Part shown: positions 7,911 to 21,252 of the stretch, one piece after another
Numbering within the stretch: position 1 is the stretch's first letter
Layout of the letters: every line of letters begins with the position of its first letter
Source: Dicaeum eximium
Taxonomy: Eukaryota; Chordata; Aves; Passeriformes; Dicaeidae
DNA length: 64,000 nt
Assembly (NCBI GenBank): GCA_013396995.1
Contig: VWZP01010355.1
Span: forward strand, 62,001 to 126,000
Direction: 5' to 3'
The notes under the pieces: model-generated
Database searches by the model: none
What the model saw: the letters and a program-made list of their open reading frames with translations, nothing else
What the model was told of the DNA's origin: nothing
Program-made: the position numbers and the translations under genes

Positions 7911-10798
7911 CTCCCTCCTTCCTATCTCTACCTCATGTCTCATCACCATCCCAGCCATCCAAAGAGCTGTCCATTGCTGCTGCATCTACAGATGTTGGAT
8001 TGCCAGGCAAGCACCCTGATCCTGTTGATGTTCATTGTGAGGTTTTCCTTGCACAGTTAATCCAGAAGCAATGCTGACTGGAAGGAAGATTTCATAAAAT
8101 CCTTTTCTATAGGTCTGGGCTTTGCCAGAACCTTCCCAGGACCACATGCTGTCCACAGGTGGTTTCCAGCTCCCCGGGTCAGTCCTGCTGGAGCTGCAGA
8201 GCTGCTGTAAGGACCTGTCACCTTCCAGGCTGGGTGTACATCTGCCCAACTGTGAAGCTTTGCTCTAAATCCCAGAATCTGTCACAAAACATTCTGTCTG
8301 ATTAAGGCCCCAGGAATCTCAGCTGGAGGAGGCCTCCTGCACCTCCCCTCTGTTTTATGAGGAAGAGAACTGGCCCTTGATTCCACTCCAGGGCCTTTTC
8401 ACCTTAGTGGGCTCAGGAGCTTGCAAAGCTCAAGGATTTAAAGTGACTCTTTAAAGGGAGAGCTGTGGAGTGTCAGGGGGTGCTTCAGGTTTTCCTGAGC
8501 AGGGGCAGAATAATGTGGTTATAATAACTTTGTCATTCAGAAAATTAATTCCTGTTCTGACTGGCTTTGAGCTGGGATTCTGGCTGTTTAGTGCAGCCCC
8601 AAGGGGAAGAGCAGAGGGAGAAAGGCATAGACTTGCAGGTTCCCCACACCAGGGGCACAGTGAGCTGTATTCTCCTTTCCTGTGAACAGAGTATTTTGGA
8701 TTAGGAACATTCAGAGCAGCCACACGTCACAGACAATTTACCCTCCACATGCCCTGGGGTGTGCTTGGGTAAGCAGCCTCAGCCAGGCACTGCTGGTATG
8801 CTAATGGCCCTACCACTGATAGCAATGAGATGTCCTATTGATTATTTATCCATCACTAATAGACTCCTGTATTCCAAGAGGATCACTCAGGTGGGACTGC
8901 CAGGGAGAGTGTTTAATGTTGGACTGAGTGCAGACAGGATCCGGAGCTCCACAGGTGACAGAGACCCTTTCCTAGCATACTTGTAAAGAGGGAAAATTAA
9001 TTCAACTGGGATCAGACTTGGTGGGGGCAGGAGGATACCCTGGAAAAGGCTGTAGCGTTTTCACTGACACCAACAAGGTTTGGGATTCAGTCAGGGCAGC
9101 GTCTTACCTGGTCCTCTGCTATGGGACACACTCACAGTCCTTGTGATGTGGACACACATAGATGAAATCTTCCTTCCAGGCAGGACTTCCCTGGGGGCAG
9201 ACGGGGTTTCAGCTCAGCACTTGCACCTTGCAGTGCTGCATTTCACCAGTTCATAAACCTGGAGGCCCAGCCCAGCCTTTAACAATCCTGCACCTGCTCA
9301 AGGTCTCTAGAGTTCATAAAAGAAAAACAGCAATTTTTTCATTCCTTGCTCTCTGACCCAAACTCACCTTTTCCAGCTTTCATTTGCAATTCTGAATTTG
9401 GAAATGTGCTCTGTTCCTGCAGGATGACATCCTGGAACAGCTCTGAGCACACTGAGAAGGGCACAGAGAAGGGGACAGGTCCCCTGTCACTGGTGGGAGC
9501 GTGGCAAGGCCACAAGCAGCCCGAGGCACGAGGGGAACCTCTGCAAGCAGGGTGGGTGACAGCCAGCCTGGGGGCTCGTCTGTATTCCACCGCCTTCCAA
9601 ACACATTCCCTGTCTCTCCAGCCACGTGTGCTGGCCTGGGATCTCACACAGGAGCAGTTCCCACCCAGCTCTGAGGATCCTGCCCTGCTCTGTGCACACC
9701 CAAGTGCTGTTTCAACCAATCCTTTTGGTCAAATGCCCACAGAGCTCTCCATCCTGGCAGCACAGGTTGGAGATCTCGTGCTGCCCCCAGCCCTACAGAG
9801 CAGGGATGGCTGAGCAGCTCCCAGTGAGCACTGGATGAAGTGGGAGTCTGCACAGGGGCACAGTTCTTCTCCAGCATGGGAGAGCCCTGGATGTGTCTGC
9901 AGAGGCTCAGGCTCAGCCACAACCCTTCCCACGTGGTTTGGAAGGAAGAATTCCTGGGCAGCCCCTGCTGAGCGCCCTGCCCGTGTCCCAGGGGCAGAAT
10001 GCAGCAGGGGGGCTCTGCTGGGGGAGCAGCCCCGGCCACGGGGCCGTGAGGAGCTGGTGCTGTGCTGCAAACACAAACTGCATCTGCTCAGAGGCACGAG
10101 GCCCTGCATTCTGTCACTCCCTGTCACTGCAGGGCTGAGCAGGCTGACTGCAGGATGGATGGATGGATGGATGACCACGGCAGGGATACTGGCTCTCCAG
10201 GGAATGCTCGGTGTGTGTTCAGGTGGGTGAGGACGATTCCAGTGGGTGGCAATGCCAGGCACTCCCTGAGGAGAACAGAGGAGAGGGGTGGCTGTGCTGA
10301 TTTCCCCTTTGATTTCTTTGCCACTCACTTTGTTCAGCCCATCATGCTGCAAGTGCTGCTCAAGCTGGTGTCACTTGCCCAACACTGGGATGTCCCCTCA
10401 ATCCTTTGTCTGTTTTGCTGGGCAGAGAAGCTCTGGGTGCTGGAAGGCAAAATCTGGGGTATCAGAGGTGTAAATGCCCTTTGTCTCACCCCAAAGTTCT
10501 GCTGTCCATCCTCTCCTGCTGTGTGTTCCCTTCACACTCACTGCCAACTCCCCCAGCCCTTCCTGGGGGTTGCAGGAGCTTCATGGTGGGGCAGGTCTGG
10601 GGCCTCTGCATTTTTTGGGCCTTTCCTGCTGTGCCCTGAGTACTCTCTGGGCTGGTGCAGTCCTGGCAACTACAGGGAAAAGGGAGCTGTGCCACAGCAA
10701 CAGTCCAGGGAGTGTTTCTGGCAGCTGCAAAACCAGGACATGACCCCCATTACTCTGCTGAGTCCCAAGGAGAGCTATTGGCCATCCCAGATGAGATT
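7911..10798. other. unique sequence with one small microsatellite
   Basis: Mostly non-repetitive. A (GGAT)n run lies at 10153-10174. Long open frames (to 207 and 318 aa) extend into CR1 or lack splice support, so no gene is called. Confidence 0.45.
10153..10174 (+). repeat. (GGAT)n microsatellite
   Basis: About five tetranucleotide units, ggatggatggatggatg. Confidence 0.8.
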
Positions 10799-11058
10799 CC
10801 AGAGGGAATGGCACCCCACTGCCAGAGGGCAGGGATGGATGGGGTATTGGGAAGGAATTGTTCCCTGGGAGGGTGGGCAGGCCCTGGCACAGGGTGCCCA
10901 GAGAAGCTGTGGCTGCCCCTGGATCCCTGGAAGTGTCCAAGGCCAGGTTGGATGGAGCTTGGAGCACCCTGGGACAGTGGAAGGTGTCCCTGCCCATGGC
11001 AGGGGTGGAATGGAATGAGTTTAGGCCCTTTCCAAGCCATGATTTATGGTTCTATAAA
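10799..11058 (+). repeat. CR1 LINE fragment
   Basis: Contains the series actgccagagggcagggatg, ccctggcacagggtgcccag and tgcccatggcaggggtgg. It ends in a decayed tail (ttatggttctataaaa). Confidence 0.92.
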
Positions 11059-11792
11059 ATGAGTGTGACAATCAGAAAGGTCCTGAGAACAAGCTTGTGA
11101 AAAGCCACCATGGGCTATGGTGGAAGGAGGGATTGTCCCGTGGGGTCAGCAGAGTTCTGCCTTTGGAAACTGAGGCTGAACAGAGCCAACTGCTGCAGCC
11201 AGAAAGCAAAGAGGAAAGACAAGTCAGTGTTGTTTTCAGGAATGGTTCTGGTTTAGGGAGGGTTGAGCTGGCGTGTCCCTCCACAAGACCCTGCAGTGCA
11301 GAAAGGAATGACACAAAGTGCTCACAACACCTGGGTGCCACCTGCAGTGGGTCAGGGGGGTGCTGCTCCAGCTTGAAAGGGAGAGTGCCTTCCAGAACTG
11401 ATTTACAGGAGTGGGAGATGTTGGGAAATGCCAGGCTAGGAATGACCTATGTGTTAATAATCCGAGCTTCCCTTATCTGTATGTATTGTTCCCTACTCTT
11501 AAATGTCACAGCCACAGACCATTTGTCCCACGGACTCCTGCCTCAGTCCGTGTGCTGCTTGGAAGGTGCTAAAGGAGCACCTCTGGAATATTTTACCTCT
11601 TTTGGCCGCCTCAGGGCCTTCTTTGCTGCACACACTAATGCTGCCCTGCTCCCACTGTCCCTGCAGGGTGTTCTGCAGCGTTTGTGACACTACTGAGGGT
11701 TTTGTCCTTTTCTGCCAGCAGTCAGTGCCACTGTCCCATGGGCACAGGGAGGGTCTCCAGGCACCTAGGTCACAACCTTCCCCTGTTTTTCT
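11059..11792. other. unique sequence, nothing recognised
   Basis: The open frame at 11097-11687 (196 aa) has no recognisable domain and no convincing splice context. Confidence 0.4.
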
Positions 11793-12045
11793 GTAGAATC
11801 ATGGATTCACAGAATATCCTGAGCTGGAAGGCTCCCCCAGGGATCATCCAGCCCAGCTCCTGTCCCTGCACAGACCCCCCACCAACCCCACCCTGTCCAT
11901 CCCTGGCAGCGCTGTCCAAACGCTCCTGGAGCTCTGGCAGCCTCGGGGCCGTGCCCATTCCCTGGGGAGCCTGGGCAGTGCCAGCACCCTCTGGGGGAAG
12001 AACCTTTCCCTGATCTCCAGCCTGAGCCTGCTCTGGCCCAGCTTC
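11793..12045 (-). repeat. CR1 LINE fragment, second subfamily
   Basis: The tail is on the left (gaatcatggattcacagaat). It is followed by the cagcgctgtccaaacgctcc and cagcctcggggccgtgccca blocks, which define a CR1 subfamily distinct from the copy at 331. Other copies of this subfamily are at 15438, 36431, 54478, 57667, 58574 and 60537. Confidence 0.92.
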
Positions 12046-15000
12046 ATAGAAAAATCATGGAGGATCTAACTCTTCACAAGGGTGTCTTTCAAAACCTTTT
12101 ACTTATTTAGTGTGCAAATCTCTTATGCTGATGGGAGCACTTGGCTCTCCTGCACACCTGGGCATGGAGCTGGTCAGCCAGAAGAAGAAAGGCACATGCT
12201 TTGAGATCACTTGTCTTACCCTCAGTCAATCTCTTCTTACTCTGTAAGTCACTTGTGAAGGAGCAGATGTGATCCTGTGGGAGGAACAGGCACAGATTGT
12301 TTTTTCCAAACCTTTGTTCCACATCACAATCACAAGAATGTTCAGATCCTTTGATGACACAGCCCAGACTAATTGCCAGGCAGGTCCAGCCTGCTCGTTG
12401 AAAAGGAAAGGTGTTTTGTGCAAAAGGCAGTGAATAATCATATGATTAAACTCAGCCCCCTAAGAAGTGCTCATGAGAGGCTCAGTGGTGATTAAGCCAG
12501 TCTTGGGTTTATCTGCTGATTGCTTGGCCTGGAGTGGATCCTGTCATGAGTGAGGGGCTGAGATTGTGCCTGGAGGAGGTCTGGGTGGAGCCGGAGCATC
12601 CACAAGTGTGTGTGTGCCCGCCTCCACATGCACACCTGCCAACCCACCCCTCCATCCAGGAGCAAAGTGCACCATCAACAGGGCACTGATGGTGTGTAGA
12701 TACACCCAGCTTTGGCTGTCTGAACACACAGATTCAGTTTGGAGACATTTTTTAAAATCAGAAACCAGTGTAAATCTATGAGCTTTCTGTTGGCCTTCCC
12801 ATTTAACTACCATTTCTCAGTTCTCCAATATTTGATACCCATTTCACCTTTGGCAGTAGCTCTCCAAGGAGGAAGGTGCATTTGTGATGGCACATTTGGG
12901 AGTGTGGCCCCTGCTATTACAAGAGTTGAATTGAAATGTATTTGTTAAATAAAGATCAAGAAGAATTGATCAAGGTCATTTGGGGGAAGTTTTCCTGGAC
13001 TGATGAAAAATAAATAGATATGAGGGTCACAACTGAAAACCAGCAAGTGCGCAGACACTTTCACAGACCTTTTAGAGATTAAAAGGACAGCAAGAACAAT
13101 TTACAGCTGTGTTGTGCTATTCTCTCTGGAGGAGTGTTCCTGTCCTACCAATCAGCTGGCAGGAACTTTTGGACTTTGCTTCTGTTTGGGAAGACAACAA
13201 TGTGTTTTTGACCCTAAACCCCTCTAGAAAGCAGGGAGTTGTCCACACTTGGCAGAGTCCCACATTGCCATGAGTTCCTAGGGGCTGTTTTGGGGTTGTT
13301 TGTCCATTTATCTGCATTTCCCACTGCACTGCTTGAAGCTCCCGGATGGTTCCCAACATTTAGAGGCAGCTTCTAACAGAACCCCTTTTGTGCTCCTTAG
13401 TCTGAGGGTTTTGATAACTTATCCCTTTCATGGATTGCATCCCTTTTTACTTGTTCTGGCCACTAACTGCAAGTCTTTGTTTCCAGTAGTGTCTGCAGAC
13501 AGGTCAGGATTGGATGCCTGCACCTTTCAACATAATTTTCTCCCTTAGGCCATGAAATTTGTGTCATTTCCAGAATGCAAATCCCATTTGGGAAACAAGA
13601 TAAACCCAATTAAACCAAACCTTTCTAATTCCTGTAAATATAACAGCCACAGTTGCACATGTTTGTGTTTTGTCTTTGGGAGCTGGCAGAGGAGGCAGGG
13701 GCATTAGTCACCCAGGGCTTATCTCACTCACATGGAAACGTTTGACTCCTGGTTTCAGGTGAAGGACATGCTGCAGAACCAGCTCAGTCTATCCCTCTAT
13801 CTTTGATTCATGAGCCACAGAGAGAAATATTTCATCTTTGGGGCTAAACTCACTGCCATGGCTGAGAGAACCACAGAAATGTGGCTCAATTAACAAACCA
13901 AATACATCCTAATTATTTTTACTGCAACAGTGTTGTCTCCAATCTCATGGTCTCAATTGAACCCCGCTGTTAAACGCAGAATCTTTTCCAGGAAAATGGA
14001 TATTACTCCTCCTCCCCAGGTCAGAAATGGAAGGATTTTGTAGGAATAACCCATCACTCTTTGCCATGGTCTGCAGGGTGCCGTGGCAGGAGGGGCTGGG
14101 AGAGATTTGCTTCCAGGCTGGGGGAGGAGGATGTTGCTTCCTGCAGCTGGTCCCACACAGAGCCGAGCCCAGGGTCTGCACCAGGGCACATTCCTGCTCT
14201 GGGAAGTGGTTCCAGGTGGCGTGTGACACTGGAATGTGCCTCCCGGCCCTGCAGCACCGGCAGAGGAAGCCCACTGCCTTATAACAGGGTCTCAGAACTC
14301 TAAATCACAGTATGGGGCGGTTGATTTTATGGAAATGGGCTGCAAAGGACCTCTCAAAGGTCCCCAGGGACAGTCACTGCCAGGGGAGCTCTTGCTGCTG
14401 CGTGTCCCTGAAAATCCACAGCTTTGACAGGTGAAGGACACCGGCCAGGGAGGCTCAGGACCCACGCAAGAGGAGGGAGGGAAGGGCTTTTTCCTGGCCA
14501 GGTAGAAACCAAGACTTCAGCTCTCCTTTTTGCTGTTTTATAGCAAAAGGGGAAACCTCTGGAGCAGGGTTTGTCCCACCCAGGGCTGTTCTCAGGTGCC
14601 AGTGAGATTTTGCAGCTCAGAGGTGTTTAGAAGTGACCATACCCAAAGTCCAGGGGTTTTCCACAGTGGGAAGGCTGGCTTAGGAGTCCTCTACTCCTCG
14701 TGGTCCCTGCTTTATCCCAGATCCCGGGTGCTGGGAGCTTGGAGCGGTTTGGTGTGGCAAACCCTTATCAGGAGTGTGTGGAGGTGGAGTCAGTCTTCGC
14801 ACAGCCTGGTTTGTGTGTGGCTCTATCCCCACCCCAGACATTCATGTTAATAGATTAGGGAGAGTTTGAGCTGGATCAGATAAATACATTAACGCATCAT
14901 CTGCACCCAGCATTAGTGCAAAGCTCCCTGAGCCCTCCTAATGCCCAGGATATTCTCATTTTTTGCGTGTATTACACGACAAACATCCAGCTGCAAAATC

Positions 15001-15437
15001 AAATCACAAGAAAGCGAGATGTTCTCTTATAATTTCCTGCCTGGGGAAGTGACTGGATATGAGTGAGGCTTTTTGCTGTTCCTTGGGAGAGAGCAGTTCA
15101 AATAAAGCCAGAACCAAAGCAGGGATCTCCCTGGCAGCTATGGATCCAGGACAAAGCTTTCCTCAGCAGGAAAGGGGCTCTGGTGCATTGTGGAGCATCC
15201 AGGGGGCTGGCAGTGTGCAGGTACAGCTGGTGGTGAGGTGCCCAGACTGGGTGAGCTGTGTTCTGTTCTCTTAGTGTCCAGTGCCACTAATCTTAATTAA
15301 TCTGAATGGCACTGGTGTCAGACTTGGAGCTGAACAGGTAAAATAACATATGGATTACTCAAATGCCTCTTTTTCATTTACAGTGTCAGACACCACCACT
15401 GATAGAGAGGTCACACCACTGATGTGTCTCTGGAGGG
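12046..15437. other. unique sequence, about 3.4 kb
   Basis: The longest repeat-free run in the left third. No exon was recognised. A motif-dense block at about 14840-15050 is described among the findings as a possible conserved non-coding element. Confidence 0.45.
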
Positions 15438-15695
15438 AGAATCACAGCATATCCCGAGCTGGGACCCACAGAATCATCCAGCCCAACCCCTGTCCCTGCC
15501 CAGACCCCTCAACAACCCCACCCTGTGCATCCCTGGCAGCGCTGTCCAAACTCTCCTGGAGCTCTGGCAGCCTCGGGGCCGTGCCCATTCCCTGGGGAGC
15601 CTGGGCAGTGCCAGCACCCTCTGGGGGAAGAACCTTTCCCTGATCTCCAGCCTGAGCCTGCCTTGGCCCAGCTCCAGCCACGCCCTGGAGCCAAT
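15438..15695 (-). repeat. CR1 LINE fragment, second subfamily
   Basis: Same block order as at 11793. The tail is on the left and the copy is truncated near ccacgccctggagcc. Confidence 0.92.
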
Positions 15696-18436
15696 GGGAC
15701 ACACCTGAGCCTCCCCTCACATCTGACAGCACCACTTTGGGACACTGAAAGCAGATGAGGGATGTGTAGTGGTGAGTTATAACTTTTTAAATGAAAAGAT
15801 TGAAAACAAAAAATGGAAAGTTTGGGGTTTATCAACACCTTCTCCACCATACCCCACATGTGCTCCCAGTAAATATCCACACTTCCTTAGAGATGCCTGT
15901 TGAGACAAAAAGAGCAATTCTGCACTGCAGGTAAGTTTGGAAAGAAGGGAAAGGAGTCACAATACTTGGCTCTAGGTTTTGTATTTCCGACCACCAGGTC
16001 AGGAGGGTGGCTTGATGAGCTCAGATGGAGCTGGTGGCATTGGAGGGGTGATGAATCCCCCAAGGCATTGGCCCATCACATGTCAGAGTGGTGGCACTGG
16101 GCACATGGTGCTGTCTGCAGCAAGTGCTGTGCTCTGGGCACCTCCAGCACCCACACGAGGCAGGTTCTGACCCTTCTGCACCTGCACCTCCATGAACACC
16201 CAAGGGCATCTCGCTGTCTCCCCTTGAGCAAGGTTTGTCCTTCAGTTGAGAAATCAACCAGAAATACAAATGTTCTGGAAACTCCGCTGTATCCCAACAC
16301 AGCTGAAAGAGGGGTGGCTGAGTGAGTGAACACAGGTGCTAAAATGTGGGGAAACCTGGGAATGCAGAGCCTGAGACCTGCAAAGCTGATGTGGTGAAGT
16401 GCTGGAGGTCTTGGTGGCCCCACTCATTGTCCCCTCACTGCCCCTGCCAAGGCAGAGGTTGGTGTGACCCAAGTGCTGGGTGGTGTGAGCTGCTCAGGTT
16501 TGCTCCAGGCAGAGGCAGAAAACTCAAGAGCCTTTCAGCAAGTGGGAGTCAATGATTTCTGCTCCTGTGCTTGGATTACCTGACTTTGTCTGGCTGGAAA
16601 TGCAAATGAAGCCGTCTTTCCAAAGCGGGTAATTAGTGCTGATCTCGGTTGTCACAGTCAGTTCTGGAAGTCGGGGCCAGCTTCTCTGTGATGCAGGACA
16701 AAGGGAATGGCTGTATGCCTCTGCCAGGCACCCCGAGAGGGAGGGGCTGCCTTGGGGTGAGGAAGGGCATTCCTGGGGGAGCGTTGCACCCTCCTGAGGG
16801 CTGGAGAGTCCTCCCTGGGGCAGCCTCTCCATGCTGCCCACCCTGCTGGGCACAGCTGGATCTCCTCCGTGAGGAATGTGGTCAAACCGTGACAGACGCT
16901 GAACCTAGGGTTTGGGAAAGGTGAGGGGTACTCAGCACTGCCCTCCCAGGATCCAGCTGTGACAGCCAGCTGGGCTGGGATCCACAGCTCTGCTGCAGAT
17001 CTGCACCAGGAAGGGATGGGAATGTTCCTCCCTGAGGAGCACCTGAGCCTGCTCCTGCTGGAGAAGGTCTCCAGGGTGCAGCAGGTGAGTGAGAGAGAAT
17101 TGTCAGCGCTCTCTACAACTCACACATGGAGGCAAAAACCTGCCTAGAGCTCTCCAACCACCACAAGGTAGTTTATAAGCCTTTTCCAATATTTCTTTGC
17201 CTTTCCTGATTGCTTTGAAGTTGTCCTTTTAGATAAGTTAATTATTCTTTGTTTATTTTGATGAATCAGAGAATATTTGTATTTTCCCACTGGAAGGCTT
17301 TTACTCTTCCAAGAGCCCTCACAGAGGAGATGGCACAGAAGAAGCCCTGGAGAGCCTTGGTGAATGTGCTGTCCTTGGTGTGTCCAGCCTACAGAGCTGG
17401 GGCCAGGATTCAGCTGCAGCTTTTGGGAAGTGAAACCCAAGGTTTGGGAAGGAAGAGTCTCCTCTGTCCACGGACAGAGATGGGGGAGATTTGAGAGGCC
17501 TGTGCCTCCCTTCAGTGAGCACAGAGGCTGCTCCGGCATTGCTGTGCTCAGCTCCTGAGCCCTGCCTGTCCCTGGAGCTACTCTGGGGCACAACCAATGG
17601 GAAAACCAATGGGAAATCTTCCTTTCCATGGGCTTTCTATTCAACTGCCCTCCCTGGGATTGCCTCCTGCCACAGTAATGCTGGCGTCTCAGCTGGGTGT
17701 GAAATCCAGCTGGGCAGTGCTGCCCTGGGACACAGCAGCTGCACCCCAGGCCTGGTGTCACCCTGCTGCCACACTCCTGGTCCCTCCTGCCAGAGAAGAT
17801 GTCCTTTAACAGGTTTGATGTAACATTTTCTCTGCCTTTCACCTGACTCTGGTGAGAGCTGCTGCAAAGCCAGCAGGGAGATTCCATCTGTGACCAGCAC
17901 ACACCAAGAACTGGATGCTTGTTCCGTGGCCCAGTGCCTTTTTTTCACCTGCTCTGCTACTCAGAGCTCAAAGCCAGACACATCCTCCCATTGCCTCCCT
18001 GTTCCACACACCAGTCACATCTACTCTGGGCCCCTCCCATGTCAGCTCTCTGCAATCCATTTTATTGCACATTTAACAAGAAAACCTCTCCAAGGGCTGT
18101 GGCAGCTGGAAAAGCATCTGGAGGAGTGATTTGCAGTTTCTGCTGGTAGCTTGGAGGCCAGACAGACAGGTTTTTGCTGTCTCATGCCCTGAGTTTGGAA
18201 GTTTTTCAGATGGATAGCAGGGATGCTGCTTCCACAAGCCTGGATCTCTGATGGGCAGCTTGTTCAGGAGAATCCAGGGCCGGAGCTGAGCTCGGGATGC
18301 AGAGCTCAACTTACCCTGCATGTAAATGCCACAGCCAGACGTGAGCACAGTGATTCCATAAGTCAGGGCTTCCAAAAGAGGGGACATGAGAGGAAAAGGA
18401 AGCCGGAGCCTCGCTGGGAAAGTAATGCCTTTCATG
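15696..18436. other. unique sequence with one exon-like frame
   Basis: No repeats were recognised. A frame ending at 17084 (EEHLSLLLLEKVSRVQQ) meets a consensus donor gcag|gtgagtgag, with a plausible acceptor tgctgcag about 86 bp upstream. No family was recognised. Confidence 0.35.
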
Positions 18437-18535
18437 AAGGTTGGAAAAGACCTTCAGTATCATCTGTCCAACCATCAGCCCAGCACCACCAAAAGCACCC
18501 CCAAACCATGTCCCCAGGTGCCACAAGTCTGCACC
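18437..18535 (-). repeat. CR1 LINE fragment, old
   Basis: aaggttggaaaagacctt, then tgtccaaccatcagcccagc and aaaccatgtccccaggtgcc: an older CR1 type, tail side on the left. A similar copy is at 59008. Confidence 0.8.
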
Positions 18536-20926
18536 TTTCTCACCTGTGTGTGGCTCAGCTCTCGAGGGAGGCTGCAAGGACAAGGACAGTGCCAGCAGCA
18601 TCTTTGGCCCTGCTGGGTTCTGCCACTTCCCATGAGGGAATGAGCCAGGCCAGGGTTCCCCTCCTGATGAATCTGACAGCAGAGATGTGGCTGCACTGGA
18701 AGAGGCTGGAGGGCTCCCAGAGGAGAACTTCTGGAATTCCTGTGGTGTGGCCAAGGCCTTGTTCTGCTCTGACAGATGACATCTGTTCAGGAATGGGATC
18801 CTGATGACCCAGAGAACGTCCCCTTTCATGGGACACGGGACAATCATTGCCTGAAAGCCACGGGGGGTGAGCTGGGGATGGTCCTGAGGAGCTGGCTGGG
18901 AGGAGGGTTTGGCATTCCCTGCTCCTCCCAGGGCATGATTCCATTGTCTCTGCTGTGAGGCTGAGCTGCAGGGTCACTCCAGGGGGCTCCAGAATGATTA
19001 GGCAGGAACAGACAGATTCCTTGGATCCTGCAGGGAATACATTCCTGGAGGTGGGAGCTGGTGGTCAGAATGCTTGGAGAGGAGGTCACAGGGAAGGAAA
19101 GCAGCTCTCTGTGCCCACAGGAGCAATGAGAGCAGGGGCAGTGCCAGCTCCACAGAGCAGAGGTACTGTTGATCAGAGCCACAGCAGCTCTCGCTGGGAT
19201 GATTCCCATGAATTCCAGTGTTTCTGAGTGCTCACCTCATCACGGGTGAGGGCTGCCACCAGCCAGAGCTGGCCTTGTAGGACTCCCCGTGCCCAGCCAG
19301 GCTTCTCCCTCTGGGATGGCCCTGGAACTGGGATCCTGGGTCTGGCCCAGAAGCCCTGTGTCAACAGGAAGGAGAAGGGTTGTTGTGATGTGGATTTTGG
19401 TGCCAGGAGGGGAGGCAGTGGCTGTGTGAGCCTGGACCGAGGCCACTGTGTGACAGTGACATCAGGGCAGTCACAGCTGTGGCTGCTCCAGCTGGGCACT
19501 GAGCAGGTCCCTGGTGCCAAACCCCACCGGAGAGGGGCAGCTCAGCAGCAGCTGGCACAGGCTGGGCTGTGACACTGGACAAGGAGGAGGCTGGCAGCAG
19601 TCAGACCAGCTGGCTGGGTTGATGGGAATAGGGAACAGCACAGCCGAGGGATTTGCACTGCTGTACCCAGTGTCAGTCAGCACGGGGGTGGAGCATGGGG
19701 AGTCTGGGGATGTTCAGCGTGAGCCCTGGGCAGGCAGAACGTGAATAAAGAGCTCAGGGCAGGGGAGGGAAGCTGAATGCAGTAGGTGAGAGCTCCCAGG
19801 CTTTGTCCTGCCCACCACAGCTCCCCCGGGCTCTACAGGCTGCCCCTGGAGCTGGCATACCTGGGCTGGGCTGAGCCTGCAGCTGAGGAGAGATGCAGGG
19901 CTTGGGGCATCATCAACCCTGTCCCTGGTATTTCAGGAGTATAAATCAATACTCCTTTTCTTCTTCCTCTGGCTGCATCCAGATGATAATAAGTGGCATG
20001 TTTTGCACAGGGGTTTTTATTTTAAAGTAAGTATTGTGGTGTATAAAACAGGCCTCAGAGAAAAAACTGTCCCTGGAGAGCAACTCTGCCTGCTTATCCA
20101 GGTCTGCTTTGCCAAATGAGTTCCCAGTTGCCTTTGGCAGGCTCCAGCCTGGCTGCCCCTGTCCTTCTGCAGCTGCTTGCTCCAGGGGGCAGTTCTGTGG
20201 GGTTTAGGAGCAGCCCAGGCATGACTGCTGACAGCCACCCCATTCCCTCTGCTGGTTTTGACTTCACTGGGAAATTTTCAGGGCTCAACTCCTGACCTGA
20301 TTCACACCTTTCTGTAACCAAACCTACGTTTGCAACAAGGGGATCAATCCAGGCCCAGTGGGAGCCCTCACCAGGGAGAGGGGAGCTGCTGCTGCTGGAG
20401 GCACCTTTCTCCAGAGGCCTTTGAGGACGTGGTGTTTCTTTAGGCTGTGTTATCCACAGGGATGGAAATGCTGGATAAATGATGGTGCTTCTGCTGGTGA
20501 GGGCATGGCCTGAAATCAGGAGATCTGGTTTTGCCAGAAGGATCCTATAAACAACCTCCTGTTCTCTGCCTCACCCCTTCCCTTCTGGCTGTGGCTTCCT
20601 ATGAGTGTCTCCTTCCTCAAGTCCATGTTTGTAATTCCACACAACACACTGTGCTGATCCTCATGGGGTCAATGTCTACGGGCCTATGGGAATGCATACA
20701 CAGTCCCAAACAGCTTCACTAGGGCACTGCAGCCCTGATCCCCCATTCCAGCTCCCCAGCACGGTCCTGGTTCTCCCCATCGGAGACAGCCACCCCTCAT
20801 GGGTGACCTTCCGTGTCATGGCTGAGGAGGGGGAACGGGAAGTTCTGGAATGTAGTGATAATATTTTATGAGTTTCTTGGGTGCAAACTTGTTGAATTTT
20901 CTTTCCATGGTAAAGTTCATTTTCTC
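18536..20926. other. unique sequence, nothing recognised
   Basis: GC-rich, with many short open frames on both strands. No repeat family or exon model could be supported. Confidence 0.4.
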
Positions 20927-21231
20927 AAGCACAGAATTTGATGAACATATCTTTGAGCTGTGTGTGTTTCAAGGACCAGTGGTGTTTGGCTGCCGTGGCT
21001 CCCATGGGACCCTTCTTTTTCTTTTCAACCAATGATGTGGACAATTGATATAATTGAACTCTAAGCATTCTTGCATTCTTGTACAGAGCATGAAGACGAA
21101 AAGAATGTTAGCTCTGTACAGGACACATATAGCCCAAATTCCTTCTGATCAATGGAGTCATTTTAATAAATCATATAAGCCTTCTGATATTGGAGTCAAA
21201 GAGTCCTGATTCACCATTGGGCAGCAACAAT
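20927..21231 (+). mobile_element. LTR E copy 2, with primer-site-like sequence after it
   Basis: Aligns over about 300 bp with the reverse complement of 3274-3599. AATAAA is at 21165-21170. Unlike copy 1, it is followed after a short spacer by tggtgaccctgacctctg at 21235-21252, which starts like a retroviral primer-binding site. It is therefore probably a 5' LTR with a little internal sequence rather than a solo LTR. The left edge is approximate. Confidence 0.6.
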
Positions 21232-21234
21232 AAC

Positions 21235-21252
21235 TGGTGACCCTGACCTCTG
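21235..21252 (+). promoter_or_regulatory. possible primer-binding site after LTR E copy 2
   Basis: Begins TGGTGACC as in Trp-type sites but diverges in its second half, so the tRNA is uncertain. Confidence 0.4.

Noticed and set aside
10062..11018. 318-aa plus-strand open frame
   Set aside because: It ends in CR1 sequence from 10799. The rest shows no domain; low stop density in GC-rich DNA explains it.
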